The translations under genes were made by a program, and so were the position numbers. A stretch of 22,757 nucleotides of DNA from RUG13615 sp040307715. Its GTDB lineage: Bacteria; Bacillota; Clostridia; Peptostreptococcales; Anaerovoracaceae. Below, piece after piece: positions 1-7,163 of this stretch (its first letter is position 1; each line of letters opens with the position of its first letter). Location of the stretch: contig JAWRJC010000031.1 of assembly GCA_040307715.1 (NCBI GenBank), positions 1 through 22,757 of the forward strand, written 5' to 3'. The notes under the pieces were generated by a model. It was not told the DNA's origin. It searched no databases and worked only from the letters and a program-made list of their open reading frames with translations.

Positions 1-50
1 AGAAAGAAAAGGGAGCAATCGCGATTCCTCCGGTTACAGTCAACTCATGA
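1..50 (+). CDS. possible 3' end of an upstream gene (partial)
   Basis: The frame beginning at base 3 is open and ends at a TGA (48-50) that overlaps the proB ATG by an ATGA junction. It would encode only about 15 residues ending in IPPVTVNS. The overlap, and the lack of any Shine-Dalgarno within reach of the proB start, fit translational coupling to an upstream gene such as another proline or housekeeping gene. The stretch is too short to identify, and another frame is also open across it. Confidence 0.3.
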   Translation, partial: KEKGAIAIPPVTVNS

Positions 51-841
51 ATACAGTAAGCGAAGTATTAAAAAACAGCCGCAAGATCGTCATCAAGATC
101 GGCAGTAATGTGATCTCGGATGAAACCGGCCGTGTGAACAAGCAGATCCTGCAGAACATCGTCGCGCAGGCAGGCGCACTGATCGCAGACCGCAGGCAGG
201 TGGTCATCGTGTCGTCCGGCGCAGGGATCTGCGGCGTCGGCGCCATCAACAAGTGGCAGCGGCGCGGTGATATGAACTACAAGCAGGCCCTCTGCGCGAT
301 CGGACAGGTCGAACTGATGATGGCGTACAGGGAATTCTTCGCGGCGCACGGGATGCATGTCGCGCAGATCCTGCTGACCGCAGAAGACTTCGGCAGCGAT
401 GAAAGACTGCTGCATATCCGTAATACGCTGTTCACACTCGTGGATGAAGGGGTCGTTCCGATCATCAACGAGAACGACACGGTCAGCGTTGACGAGATCA
501 TGATCGGTGACAATGACAACCTCGGCGCACTCACAGCAAATCTCTGGAATGCGGACGCACTGGTCCTGCTGTCGGATATCGACGGGATCTTCGATAAAGA
601 CCCCAAGACGCATGCGGATGCAGCCCTGGTCGAGACCGTTACGGATATCGGACAATTGCGCAGAGATATCGACATTACCGGTAAGAGCGACTTCGGCACC
701 GGCGGTATCGAAACCAAACTGCAGGCAGCGCAGCGGGCAGGGGAGGTGCTGATCCCCACTCTGCTCATGAACGGCAAACAGCCGGACATCCTGCTGCAGG
801 CACTCGAGGGGAACGGCCGCGGCACAGCGTTTGTATGGTAA
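47..841 (+). CDS. proB: glutamate 5-kinase, short form without PUA domain
   Basis: This enzyme phosphorylates L-glutamate to gamma-glutamyl phosphate, the first step of cytosolic proline synthesis. The 264-residue product is a complete amino-acid-kinase domain. Visible family motifs are KIGSNVIS near the N terminus, VSSGAG, IINENDTVS, GDNDNLGA, LLSDIDGIFDKDP and GTGGIETK. The C-terminal PUA domain of the roughly 367-residue E. coli enzyme is absent, as in several short Firmicutes ProB proteins. The ATG at 47 gives the expected N terminus but has no clear Shine-Dalgarno, so translation may be coupled to an upstream gene. proC follows after 31 bases. proA, the intermediate step, is not in the window and may lie just upstream. 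Confidence 0.95.
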   Translation: MNTVSEVLKNSRKIVIKIGSNVISDETGRVNKQILQNIVAQAGALIADRRQVVIVSSGAGICGVGAINKWQRRGDMNYKQALCAIGQVELMMAYREFFAAHGMHVAQILLTAEDFGSDERLLHIRNTLFTLVDEGVVPIINENDTVSVDEIMIGDNDNLGALTANLWNADALVLLSDIDGIFDKDPKTHADAALVETVTDIGQLRRDIDITGKSDFGTGGIETKLQAAQRAGEVLIPTLLMNGKQPDILLQALEGNGRGTAFVW

Positions 842-872
842 CCGGACAGCCCGGAAAGAAAGATCAGGAAGA

Positions 873-1688
873 ATGAGTAAAACGATCGGATTTTTAGGCG
901 TCGGCAATATGGGCGGCGCGATCCTCAGTGGATATGCGAAAGAATGCGCGGGAAAGGCGGATGCGCCGGCGCTGCTCGCGTACCGCAGAGACAGAGAAAA
1001 ACTGGCGGCGCTTTGCACAGCGGCCGGGGCGGAGATGGCAGAGGATATCGATGATCTCGTCAAACGCAGCGACGTGCTCGTGCTCGGCATCAAACCATAT
1101 CAGTTTGATGATCTTATGCCGCGGATCGCGGCGGCCTTTACAGAAGATAAGGTGCTGGTGTCGATGGCGGCGGGGATCACGGTATCCTACCTCGAGAACT
1201 ACGTCGGCACACAGGCGAAGATCGTCCGGATCATGCCGAACACACCGGCGATGGTGGGGACCGCGATGACAGCTGTCTGCCGCAATGCGAACGTCGGAGA
1301 AGAAGAGTTCGAAGGCGTGATGGAGATCTTCCGGTCGATCGGCAAAGCAGAAGAGGTCAGTGAAGAACTGATCCACTGTGTGATCGGCGTTTCCGGAAGC
1401 AGTCCTGCCTATACCTACATGTATATCGAAGCCCTTATGAACGCAGCGGTCAGGCATGGTATGCCGGAGGAAAAGGCCCGCATTTTCGCGGCACAGGCGG
1501 TCCTCGGCGCGGCGAAGATGGTGCTTGACGGGGAGGAATCGCCGGAGCAGCTCCGTATCAATGTCTGCTCTCCCGGAGGCACGACGCTCAAGGCGGTGGA
1601 TGTGCTGATGGAAAAAGACTTCCGCGGCGTCGTGGAAGAGGCATTTGACGCGGCTGTCGCCAGATCGAAGGAAATGTCCGGGGAATAA
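873..1688 (+). CDS. proC: pyrroline-5-carboxylate reductase
   Basis: This enzyme reduces 1-pyrroline-5-carboxylate to proline with NAD(P)H, the last step of proline synthesis. The 271-residue product has an N-terminal Rossmann motif GFLGVGNMGGAI, the family signature IVRIMPNTPAMVGTAM in the middle, and the C-terminal helical dimerisation domain with GVSGSSPAYTYMYIEAL and CSPGGTTLKAVDVL. The open frame extends upstream to 831. The ATG at 873 is preferred because it gives MSKTIGFLGVGN, the normal family start, and follows an AGGAAGA sequence. It lies between proB and the NUDIX gene with gaps of 31 and 26 bases, so all three are probably one operon. Confidence 0.95.
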   Translation: MSKTIGFLGVGNMGGAILSGYAKECAGKADAPALLAYRRDREKLAALCTAAGAEMAEDIDDLVKRSDVLVLGIKPYQFDDLMPRIAAAFTEDKVLVSMAAGITVSYLENYVGTQAKIVRIMPNTPAMVGTAMTAVCRNANVGEEEFEGVMEIFRSIGKAEEVSEELIHCVIGVSGSSPAYTYMYIEALMNAAVRHGMPEEKARIFAAQAVLGAAKMVLDGEESPEQLRINVCSPGGTTLKAVDVLMEKDFRGVVEEAFDAAVARSKEMSGE

Positions 1689-1714
1689 TACGGCACTGAC
1701 AAGGAGCTAAAGCA

Positions 1715-2269
1715 TTGATTTTTGAAGAAAAAACACTGGACAGCAAACGGATCTACGAAGGGCGCATCATCAACCTGCGCGTTGACACGGTCACCGTCAA
1801 GAACGGAACGTCCACCCGGGAGATCGTGGAACACAACGGCGGTGCTGTGGTCGCAGCTGTTACAGATGATAATAAGATAATTATGGTGAAGCAGTTCCGC
1901 AAGCCGTTCAACAGAGGCATTCTGGAGGTGCCGGCCGGCAAACTGGACGGTCCTGAGGATCCTGCGGACGCGGCGCTGCGGGAACTGTCCGAGGAGACCG
2001 GCTATACAGCCGGGAAACTCGAAAAACTGACGGAATTCTATCCGTCGGTCGGATACACGACGGAGGTCCTGCATATCTATCTGGCAACGGAGCTCAGCCC
2101 CGGCGCCTGTCATCCGGACGAGAACGAAGTGCTCGAAGTGATGGAGATGGATCTGGAGGAAGTATACCGCATGGTCATGGACGGAAAGATCGGCGACGGC
2201 AAGACGATCGCCGCGGTCATGATCGCCAGGGACAGACTGAAAGAGCAGGCAGAGTCTGCTGAAAGATAA
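1715..2269 (+). CDS. NUDIX hydrolase, ADP-ribose pyrophosphatase type
   Basis: This is a predicted cytosolic hydrolase of nucleoside diphosphate sugars such as ADP-ribose, giving AMP and ribose 5-phosphate. The 184-residue product has a perfect Nudix box from G75 to Y97 (G-x5-E-x7-REL-x-EE-x-GY), with metal-binding E93 and E94. The EVPAGKLDG segment just before it is typical of the ADP-ribose pyrophosphatase branch, and the conserved downstream FYPSVGYTTE is also present. The start is TTG at 1715, supported by AAGGAG at 1701-1706. It follows proC by 26 bases. NudF is the likely name, but substrate specificity cannot be read from the sequence alone. Confidence 0.9.
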   Translation: MIFEEKTLDSKRIYEGRIINLRVDTVTVKNGTSTREIVEHNGGAVVAAVTDDNKIIMVKQFRKPFNRGILEVPAGKLDGPEDPADAALRELSEETGYTAGKLEKLTEFYPSVGYTTEVLHIYLATELSPGACHPDENEVLEVMEMDLEEVYRMVMDGKIGDGKTIAAVMIARDRLKEQAESAER

Positions 2270-2299
2270 AGTCAAGTGAATGTAATGAGGGAAATGAGA

Positions 2300-3214
2300 A
2301 TGAAAGCTGCTGGGAATGCAAAGTTTGTAGATGAGTTTCTGGATCATCTCAAGAATGAAAAGCGGATGGCGAAGAATTCGCTGGAAGCCTATAAGGGCGA
2401 CGTCAATGACTTCCATGCTTTTCTTGAAAAGCGGGGCATCGCCGGTTTTACCAAAGCGTCGAACGCGGAGGTCGTAGCCTATCTGCTCGAACTGAAAGAG
2501 CAGGGGCGTTCGGCGTCCACGATCAACCGTAAACTGGCTTCGCTGCGTTCATTCAGCCGTTTTCTGCTGGAATCCGGCAGGATCAAGGAGGATCCGACAC
2601 GCAATATCCGTTCCCCGAAGGTGGAGCGCAAGGAGATCGAATTCCTGTCTCTCGAGGAGATCGACCGCCTTCTCGCGGCGCCGGACGACACGGTCAAAGG
2701 CAAGCGTGACAAGGCGATCCTGGAACTGATGTACGCAACGGGTATCCGTGTCAATGAAGTGATCGCTGCGGATCTTATGGATGTCAATCTCCGCATCGGC
2801 TTCTTCACCTGCCCCGGAGAGACCGGCAAAGCCCGTATCGTTCCGATCGGAAGACCCGCAAGGACTGCGCTCAACGAGTACATCTCGAGCGCCAGAGAGG
2901 CGTTCCTGACACGCAAAGAAGGACAGACCGCCATGGAATCCGCGCTCTTCCTCAACCACCGCGGGCAGCGCCTGACCAGACAGGGGCTCTGGAAGATCCT
3001 GAAGGATTACGGGGAGAAAGCCGGCATCGAGAAGACCATCACACCGCACATCCTGCGCAACTCGTTCGCGGTCCATATGGTCCAGAACGGCGCGGATCTG
3101 AAATCCCTGCAGGAACTGCTCGGACATGAAGACATCTCGGCGACGGAGGTCTATCTCGCGCAGGCAAAGAGCCGCATCAAGGACGTCTATGACAAGACGC
3201 ATCCGCGCGCGTAA
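2300..3214 (+). CDS. xerD: tyrosine recombinase, XerD/XerC type
   Basis: This is a site-specific recombinase, probably one of the Xer proteins that resolve chromosome dimers at dif. The 304-residue product has an N-terminal SAM-like core-binding domain (about 1-95) and a C-terminal catalytic domain. The catalytic set is complete: R150 in ATGIRVNE, K177 in TGKARIVPI, H250 and R253 in HILR, H276 in LLGHED and Y285 in EVYLAQ. The C terminus VYDKTHPRA is the Xer hallmark. The usual HxLRHSFA reads HILRNSFA here, a change at a non-catalytic position. GTG 2276 and ATG 2285 or 2294 are also possible starts, but GAGGG at 2287-2291 lies eight bases before ATG 2300. XerD rather than XerC is an inference; nothing suggests an integrative element. 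Confidence 0.88.
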   Translation: MKAAGNAKFVDEFLDHLKNEKRMAKNSLEAYKGDVNDFHAFLEKRGIAGFTKASNAEVVAYLLELKEQGRSASTINRKLASLRSFSRFLLESGRIKEDPTRNIRSPKVERKEIEFLSLEEIDRLLAAPDDTVKGKRDKAILELMYATGIRVNEVIAADLMDVNLRIGFFTCPGETGKARIVPIGRPARTALNEYISSAREAFLTRKEGQTAMESALFLNHRGQRLTRQGLWKILKDYGEKAGIEKTITPHILRNSFAVHMVQNGADLKSLQELLGHEDISATEVYLAQAKSRIKDVYDKTHPRA

Positions 3215-3233
3215 AGCGATTCTCAGATAATCG

Positions 3234-3260
3234 AACAAGCTGCAAAAAAGTGCTTGTTTT
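3234..3260 (+). terminator. weak hairpin terminator after xerD
   Basis: AACAAGC (3234-3240) pairs with GCTTGTT (3252-3258) across an 11-base A-rich loop, and the stem runs into a short TTTT. It lies 20 bases after the xerD stop. The U tract is short, and the right arm overlaps the likely -35 box of rplS, so it may be a leaky terminator. Confidence 0.5.
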
Positions 3261-3282
3261 CAGCAGAGATTTGTGATAACAT
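3254..3282 (+). promoter_or_regulatory. probable rplS promoter
   Basis: TTGTTT (3254-3259) and TAACAT (3277-3282) are 17 bases apart. GATAAC at 3275-3280 is an alternative -10 with a TG two bases upstream. The transcript would carry a 5' leader of about 75 bases before the rplS ATG. rplS leaders in low-GC Gram-positives can hold an autoregulatory structure, but I could not build a convincing fold here. Confidence 0.5.
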
Positions 3283-3364
3283 CTTTGCGTTACTACGGGC
3301 GGTCCTCTGGCAGAAAAATCGGTGCTGGCCAAGAACGTCTATGAGGGAAGGAGGTAAATCACAT

Positions 3365-3883
3365 ATGGATATCCTCAAACAGATCACGGAGGAGTATCAG
3401 AAGACTGATATCCCCGCGTTCAAGGTGGGTGACACTGTACGTGTCCACATCAAAATCAAGGAAGGATCCAGAGAAAGGATCCAGGTCTTCGAGGGTTTCG
3501 TTCTGAAGAGACAGAGCGGTGGCATCAGTGAGACGTTCACCGTCAGAAAGATCTCCTCGGGCGTAGGCGTTGAGAAGACATTCCCGCTCCACTCTCCCAA
3601 GATCGAGAAGATCGAGCTGGTGAGAGAGGGTGACGTAAGAAGAGCGAAGCTCAACTACATGCGTCAGCGTACCGGTAAGGCTGCGAAGATCAAGGCGAAG
3701 GTCTATACAGACGAGCAGATCGCAGCGAAGAAGGCGGCTCAGGAAGCGGCTGAGGCTGAGGCGAAAGCCAAGGCGGAGGCAGAAGCGAAGGCTGCCGCAG
3801 AAGCAGAGGCTGCTGCCAAGGCAGCGGAAGAAGCGGCTGCAGCGGAAGAGGCTCCCGCAGAGGAAGCGCCCGCAGAAGCGTAA
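3365..3883 (+). CDS. rplS: 50S ribosomal protein L19 with long Ala/Glu-rich tail
   Basis: L19 sits at the 30S-50S interface of the ribosome. Residues 1 to about 115 are a normal L19, with FKVGDTVRVHIKIKEG, RIQVFEGFVLKRQSGG, SETFTVRKIS, GVEKTFPLHSPKIEKI and the RRAKLNYMRQRTGKAAKIK end. Bacterial L19 usually stops there, at about 115-120 residues. This one continues for about 55 more residues made almost only of Ala, Glu and Lys, ending in a repeated EEAPAEEAPAEA. The tail should be a charged helix. ATG 3365 is chosen because AAGGAGGT at 3348-3355 lies nine bases upstream and the product then begins MDILKQITEEY as in the family; the open frame runs upstream to a TTG at 3254. The gene has its own promoter and terminator. 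Confidence 0.95.
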   Translation: MDILKQITEEYQKTDIPAFKVGDTVRVHIKIKEGSRERIQVFEGFVLKRQSGGISETFTVRKISSGVGVEKTFPLHSPKIEKIELVREGDVRRAKLNYMRQRTGKAAKIKAKVYTDEQIAAKKAAQEAAEAEAKAKAEAEAKAAAEAEAAAKAAEEAAAAEEAPAEEAPAEA

Positions 3884-3906
3884 AGCATTCTATCCGGAAC
3901 CAAAAG

Positions 3907-3931
3907 GACTGTCCCGCGGGGCAGTCTTTTT
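3907..3931 (+). terminator. rho-independent terminator of rplS
   Basis: GACTGTCCC and GGGGCAGTC form a nine-pair stem (one G-U pair) around a tiny GC loop, followed directly by TTTTT. It lies 23 bases after the rplS stop codon. Confidence 0.9.
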
Positions 3932-3950
3932 CGTTTGCAAAAGAAAAAGG

Positions 3951-3979
3951 GTAAAAAAGCAGGCCTCTGTATGAGGCCC
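3951..3979 (-). terminator. terminator of the VanY-type gene, possibly bidirectional
   Basis: GGCCTC (3962-3967) and GAGGCC (3973-3978) pair around a five-base loop. On the minus strand the stem is followed by TG-C-TTTTTT, directly after the TAG at 3986-3988. On the plus strand a short CGTTTTG follows, so it may also back up the rplS terminator. The rplS and carboxypeptidase genes converge here. Confidence 0.8.
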
Positions 3980-3985
3980 GTTTTG

Positions 3986-5086
3986 CTATTCGGATCTGGT
4001 TGTAACGGTGTCATCCGGGTGATCGGTCATCCAGACGTATTCTTCGAGGCAGAGGCCTTTCTCATGCATTTCTTTGGCGTACTCTCTGCCGACATACCGG
4101 TAATGCCAGGGTTCGTAGATGACACCGGTGATTTCTTTCTTTTCGGATGGATAGCGGAGAACGAAGCCGTATTCCCAGCAGTGTTCCATCAGCCACTGCT
4201 GTGTGCCGGTCTCGGTTTGTCCCTCGTCGAGTTCCTGATAATCCTGATCGACAATATCGACAGCCAGGCCGCATTCGTGTTCGCTGGTGCCGGGGACCGC
4301 GACCGTCTCGGCCGCTTTGGCGTAAGCTTCGTCTTCCGAGTAGCCTTCGTTGATCCAGTAGTACTGCTGCTCTTCAAAGAGCTGCCGCTGGTAATCCGTC
4401 GAGCGGTACGCGGATACGATCAGCGGGGTGTGGCCGGCGTTGAAGCAGTCGTCGATCATGGCGTCCAGGTCGTCGGCGCAGCGTGTGTCCACATCGAGCC
4501 CGTTGAGCAGGGTCAGCGTTTCTACCGTGAAATTCTCCGGGATGTGATTCCACTGGTTGACGACGAGCAGGCGCCAGTCGGAACGACGCGTATCGACATA
4601 CTTCTTCGCGGTGTCGTGGACTGTTCCCAGAACAGGCGCGGCAGAGGCCGGCGCAGCAGATGCATCCGCTGCTTCATCCTGCGTATCAGCGGTCTGCTGA
4701 GCGGGGGCGCCCTGAGATACCTTCTCACGGGCGATTGATGCGACAGGGGTAAGAGTGACAGCCGGTGTCTGTTCCGTCTCCTGTGCGGAGTCTGCCGTCT
4801 CTGCGGACGTCTGGTCAGCAGTTCCGTCCGGAGCAGCCGTATCGGCTGTTTCGGTGGTTTCAGTGCCCGGTGAAGTCTGGTCTTTCGGGGTGTCGTCATC
4901 ATTGCCAAAGAAATGCGCGATCAGGAGACCGGCAACAAGAAGCAACACCAAAAGCACACCGATCGCGATGATCAGTCTGCGTTTGCTGCGTACCCGGTAG
5001 CGCTTGCGCATGGCAGGATTGCCGAAGCGGTAATTGAAGCGTTCGTCACGGGTCTGGAAGATGTTTCTCCGTCTTCTAGCACTCAT
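3986..5086 (-). CDS. membrane-anchored D-alanyl-D-alanine carboxypeptidase, VanY/M15B family
   Basis: This is a predicted zinc peptidase that trims the terminal D-Ala from peptidoglycan stem peptides outside the membrane. The 366-residue product starts with a very basic cytoplasmic stretch (residues 1-36), one membrane segment (about 37-61, LIIAIGVLLVLLLVAGLLIA), a Thr/Glu/Ala-rich linker of roughly 100 residues, and a C-terminal M15B domain. The zinc and catalytic motifs are SEHECGLAVD near residue 265 and EPWHYRYVG near 323; AYRSTDYQ is also typical. No cysteine lipobox is seen, so it is a type II membrane protein. No Shine-Dalgarno precedes the ATG, and a -10-like TAAAAT ends only six bases upstream. 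It lies alone between two terminators, with nhaC upstream on the same strand. VanY-like is by domain only; no van cluster is present. Confidence 0.9.
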   Translation of the reverse strand: MSARRRRNIFQTRDERFNYRFGNPAMRKRYRVRSKRRLIIAIGVLLVLLLVAGLLIAHFFGNDDDTPKDQTSPGTETTETADTAAPDGTADQTSAETADSAQETEQTPAVTLTPVASIAREKVSQGAPAQQTADTQDEAADASAAPASAAPVLGTVHDTAKKYVDTRRSDWRLLVVNQWNHIPENFTVETLTLLNGLDVDTRCADDLDAMIDDCFNAGHTPLIVSAYRSTDYQRQLFEEQQYYWINEGYSEDEAYAKAAETVAVPGTSEHECGLAVDIVDQDYQELDEGQTETGTQQWLMEHCWEYGFVLRYPSEKKEITGVIYEPWHYRYVGREYAKEMHEKGLCLEEYVWMTDHPDDTVTTRSE

Positions 5087-5092
5087 GGTTAG

Positions 5093-5121
5093 ATTTTACA
5101 CGATAATGCGGCCGCTGTCCT
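5093..5121 (-). promoter_or_regulatory. possible promoter giving a leaderless mRNA
   Basis: On the minus strand AGGACA (5121-5116) is 17 bases from TAAAAT (5098-5093). The -10 box ends six bases before the carboxypeptidase ATG, so transcription would start at or next to the start codon. This matches the missing Shine-Dalgarno. Confidence 0.4.
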
Positions 5122-5214
5122 GAAAAAAACGGAATAATTCACAGGACCAACACATAATAGGTGTCAGTATTGCCGCAAGCAGGCGGAATCTTCAGCTCTG
5201 CCGGGGAAAAACGT

Positions 5215-5245
5215 AAAAAGAAGACCGCCCTGCAGGACGGTCTTC
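5215..5245 (-). terminator. rho-independent terminator of nhaC
   Basis: On the minus strand GAAGACCG and CGGTCTTC form an eight-pair stem, extended by two more pairs after one mismatch around a TGCA loop, followed by TTTTT (complement of 5215-5219). It lies 56 bases after the nhaC stop codon. Confidence 0.88.
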
Positions 5246-5263
5246 CGGATCGCATATGTGCTT

Positions 5264-5279
5264 GATTAATCGATTAATC
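5264..5279. repeat. 16-base perfect palindrome
   Basis: GATTAATC occurs twice in tandem (5264-5271 and 5272-5279). As the unit is itself palindromic, the whole 16 bases are a perfect palindrome. It lies between the nhaC stop and its terminator, inside the nhaC 3' untranslated region. It could be a protein-binding site or chance; no function is known. Confidence 0.5.
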
Positions 5280-5300
5280 TTTTGAAAGGATATGCTTTAA

Positions 5301-6827
5301 CTATTTGTGGCTTGCAGCGATTCTCTCTGCGTTGAACGCGTCGACCTTTGCCTTCAGAGCAGCTCTTCTCTCCCTGTTGGTGCCAACACGCTGACCATCT
5401 TCCATAGCCAGACCATGACCGGTGAAGCCAAGGATGATGACGGTGATCGGCATCAGGATGTTGAAGAACGCATACATGAAGTAGCTGCCGGTCGCGATAC
5501 CCAGGGTGTTGCGGATGTAAACGCCGCAGGTGTTCCAGGGGATGAGAGCGGAAGTAACGGTGCCGGCACCTTCCAGTGCGTTCGACAGCGTCTTCGGATG
5601 CAGACCCATCTTCTGGTATGTCTCAGCGTACATACGGCCCGGGATAACGATGGAGATGTACTGCTCAGGCATCGTCATGTTGGAAGCGACGCAGGTGAGC
5701 TCGGTCAGGCAGACCAGAGCACCCGGTGTCTTGACCAGGCCGAGGATGCGGTTGACGATGGTCTCGAGCTGATGTGTAGTTTCCATGATACCACCGAACA
5801 TCATCGCGATGAGGGTCATGGAGACGGAGAACATCATGCCGAGGATACCGCCGGAGTTGAGCAGTCTGTCGAGGATGAGAGTTTCTTCACCAGCGTGGTT
5901 GACGAACGGAACATCGTCGACCCATTCACGGGCAACACCGTTGATACCGGCATCCAGGTAGTCACCGAAGGACGCATCCTGGAAGATCATGCCGACGATA
6001 ACACCGGCGAAGATGCCGAGCGTGATGCCCGGGATAGCCGGAACCTTCATTGCGACAGCCAGGATAACGATGGCCGGGGGCAGAAGGAGAACGGGGTTGA
6101 TGTTAAAGTTCACAGCCAGCGCATCGCTGATAGCCTGAACCTGTGCAGCATCAGCAGAAGTGTTGCTGATGGTGGTGAAGCCCAGTACAGCGAAGATGAT
6201 GAGCGTGATGCCGTAAGCAATGCCGGTCGGCAGCATCATCATCTTGATGTGCGTCATGACGTCGGTACCAGCCATAGCCGGAGCCAGGTTGGTGGTGTCG
6301 GACAGCGGAGACATCTTGTCACCGAAGTACGAACCGGAGATGACAGCGCCGGCAGCCATGGGTTCGGGAACACCAAGGCCGATAGCGATACCGATCAGCG
6401 CAATACCCATGGTGCCCATGGTACCCCAGGAGGTACCGGTCGCCAGGGATGTGATGGAGGTGATCAGCACGGCAGCAACGAGGAAGATGCTCGGAGCGAG
6501 CAGCTTCATGCCATAATAAATCATTGCGGGTACGACACCACCGACGATCCAGCAGCCAATCAGGATACCTACGATGATGAGGATCATGCAGGCCTGCAGA
6601 GCGCGGTAGATACCGTCTTTCATTGCTGTCTCAATGCTGTCCCAGTCATAGCCCAGTCTCATAGCCATGAGAGCTGCGACGCAGACACCGATGAACATCG
6701 GGACATGGGGGTCGACACCAAATACGATGATGCCAGCCGCCATAATGGCGATCAGAGCGCCAAATGATACCAGCGCCTCCCAGAGTTTAGGGTCTCTGGG
6801 GGTTCTGACCTTTTTTTCTTCAGACAT
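5301..6827 (-). CDS. nhaC: Na+/H+ antiporter, NhaC family
   Basis: This is a predicted inner-membrane secondary transporter that exchanges sodium for protons; some family members instead couple malate or lactate. The 508-residue product has about eleven to twelve hydrophobic segments. Family motifs include GTSWGTMGTMGIALIGI, the signature SGSYFGDKMSPLSDTTN followed by LAPAMAGTD, and the late TMPEQYISIVIPGRMYAE. The open frame extends to a TTG at 6875, but the ATG at 6827 has a strong AAGGGGG six bases upstream and gives MSEEKKVRTP. A TATAAT promoter lies about 50 bases upstream. It is transcribed against its flanking ribosome-related genes. Ion specificity cannot be settled from sequence. Confidence 0.93.
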   Translation of the reverse strand: MSEEKKVRTPRDPKLWEALVSFGALIAIMAAGIIVFGVDPHVPMFIGVCVAALMAMRLGYDWDSIETAMKDGIYRALQACMILIIVGILIGCWIVGGVVPAMIYYGMKLLAPSIFLVAAVLITSITSLATGTSWGTMGTMGIALIGIAIGLGVPEPMAAGAVISGSYFGDKMSPLSDTTNLAPAMAGTDVMTHIKMMMLPTGIAYGITLIIFAVLGFTTISNTSADAAQVQAISDALAVNFNINPVLLLPPAIVILAVAMKVPAIPGITLGIFAGVIVGMIFQDASFGDYLDAGINGVAREWVDDVPFVNHAGEETLILDRLLNSGGILGMMFSVSMTLIAMMFGGIMETTHQLETIVNRILGLVKTPGALVCLTELTCVASNMTMPEQYISIVIPGRMYAETYQKMGLHPKTLSNALEGAGTVTSALIPWNTCGVYIRNTLGIATGSYFMYAFFNILMPITVIILGFTGHGLAMEDGQRVGTNRERRAALKAKVDAFNAERIAASHK

Positions 6828-6874
6828 GTTTTTCCCCCTTTCAGAAAAAATGTCATCCATATACGATCCTTGCA

Positions 6875-6903
6875 ATTATAGCATGAGGGAGAAAAAGGTG
6901 CAA
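6875..6903 (-). promoter_or_regulatory. nhaC promoter
   Basis: On the minus strand a perfect TATAAT (6880-6875) is preceded by TGC, an extended -10. TTGCAC (6903-6898) is a weak -35 at 17-base spacing. The 5' leader would be about 40 bases. Phased A tracts lie at and upstream of the -35 box. Confidence 0.75.
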
Positions 6904-7088
6904 AGGTTTCAAAAAAAGCGGGAAAACTCAAAAAAAGCACAAAATACGTCTAAACAGGCTTTTTTTCAAGGTGACTGATTCGCTCGATCCTTTATTTTTC
7001 AACGCTTGCAGGGGATCCCATCAGCGCTTTATCAATTTAAAGAAATAGTTTGAAAAGTTTTTGTTTCTTTATGTTTTTTTGTCTCGAT

Positions 7089-7116
7089 TCCACAAATGCA
7101 CGCAAATAAGTATAAT
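7089..7116 (+). promoter_or_regulatory. rbgA promoter
   Basis: TCCACA (7089-7094), a four-of-six match to the -35 consensus, lies 16 bases before a perfect TATAAT (7111-7116). Transcription would start near 7123, leaving a leader of about 57 bases that contains the 7141-7163 hairpin. Confidence 0.7.
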
Positions 7117-7140
7117 AATTGTAAGAAATAAAGATAAAAC

Positions 7141-7163
7141 GCTGCCCGGCGGAGGCCGGCAGC
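7141..7163 (+). promoter_or_regulatory. GC-rich hairpin in the rbgA leader
   Basis: GCTGCC-C-GGC (bulged C) pairs with GCCGGCAGC over nine pairs, closing a GGAG loop. It is not followed by T residues, so it is not a terminator. It ends four bases before the GGGAGGA ribosome binding site, and its loop resembles a Shine-Dalgarno core. A role in translation control or mRNA stability is possible. Confidence 0.55.

Noticed and set aside
2300..3214. Integrase of a mobile element
   Set aside because: The product has the Xer length and HPRA C terminus, sits in a housekeeping operon, and no tRNA, att site or element genes are near.
3254..3364. Longer L19 from TTG 3254
   Set aside because: The extra 37 residues are unlike L19, the TTG lies in the promoter, and AAGGAGGT supports ATG 3365.
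5307..6767. 486-codon open frame on the plus strand
   Set aside because: It is an antisense frame of nhaC. The product is rich in His, Asp and Gly with no recognisable domain, and nhaC has clear motifs, promoter and terminator.
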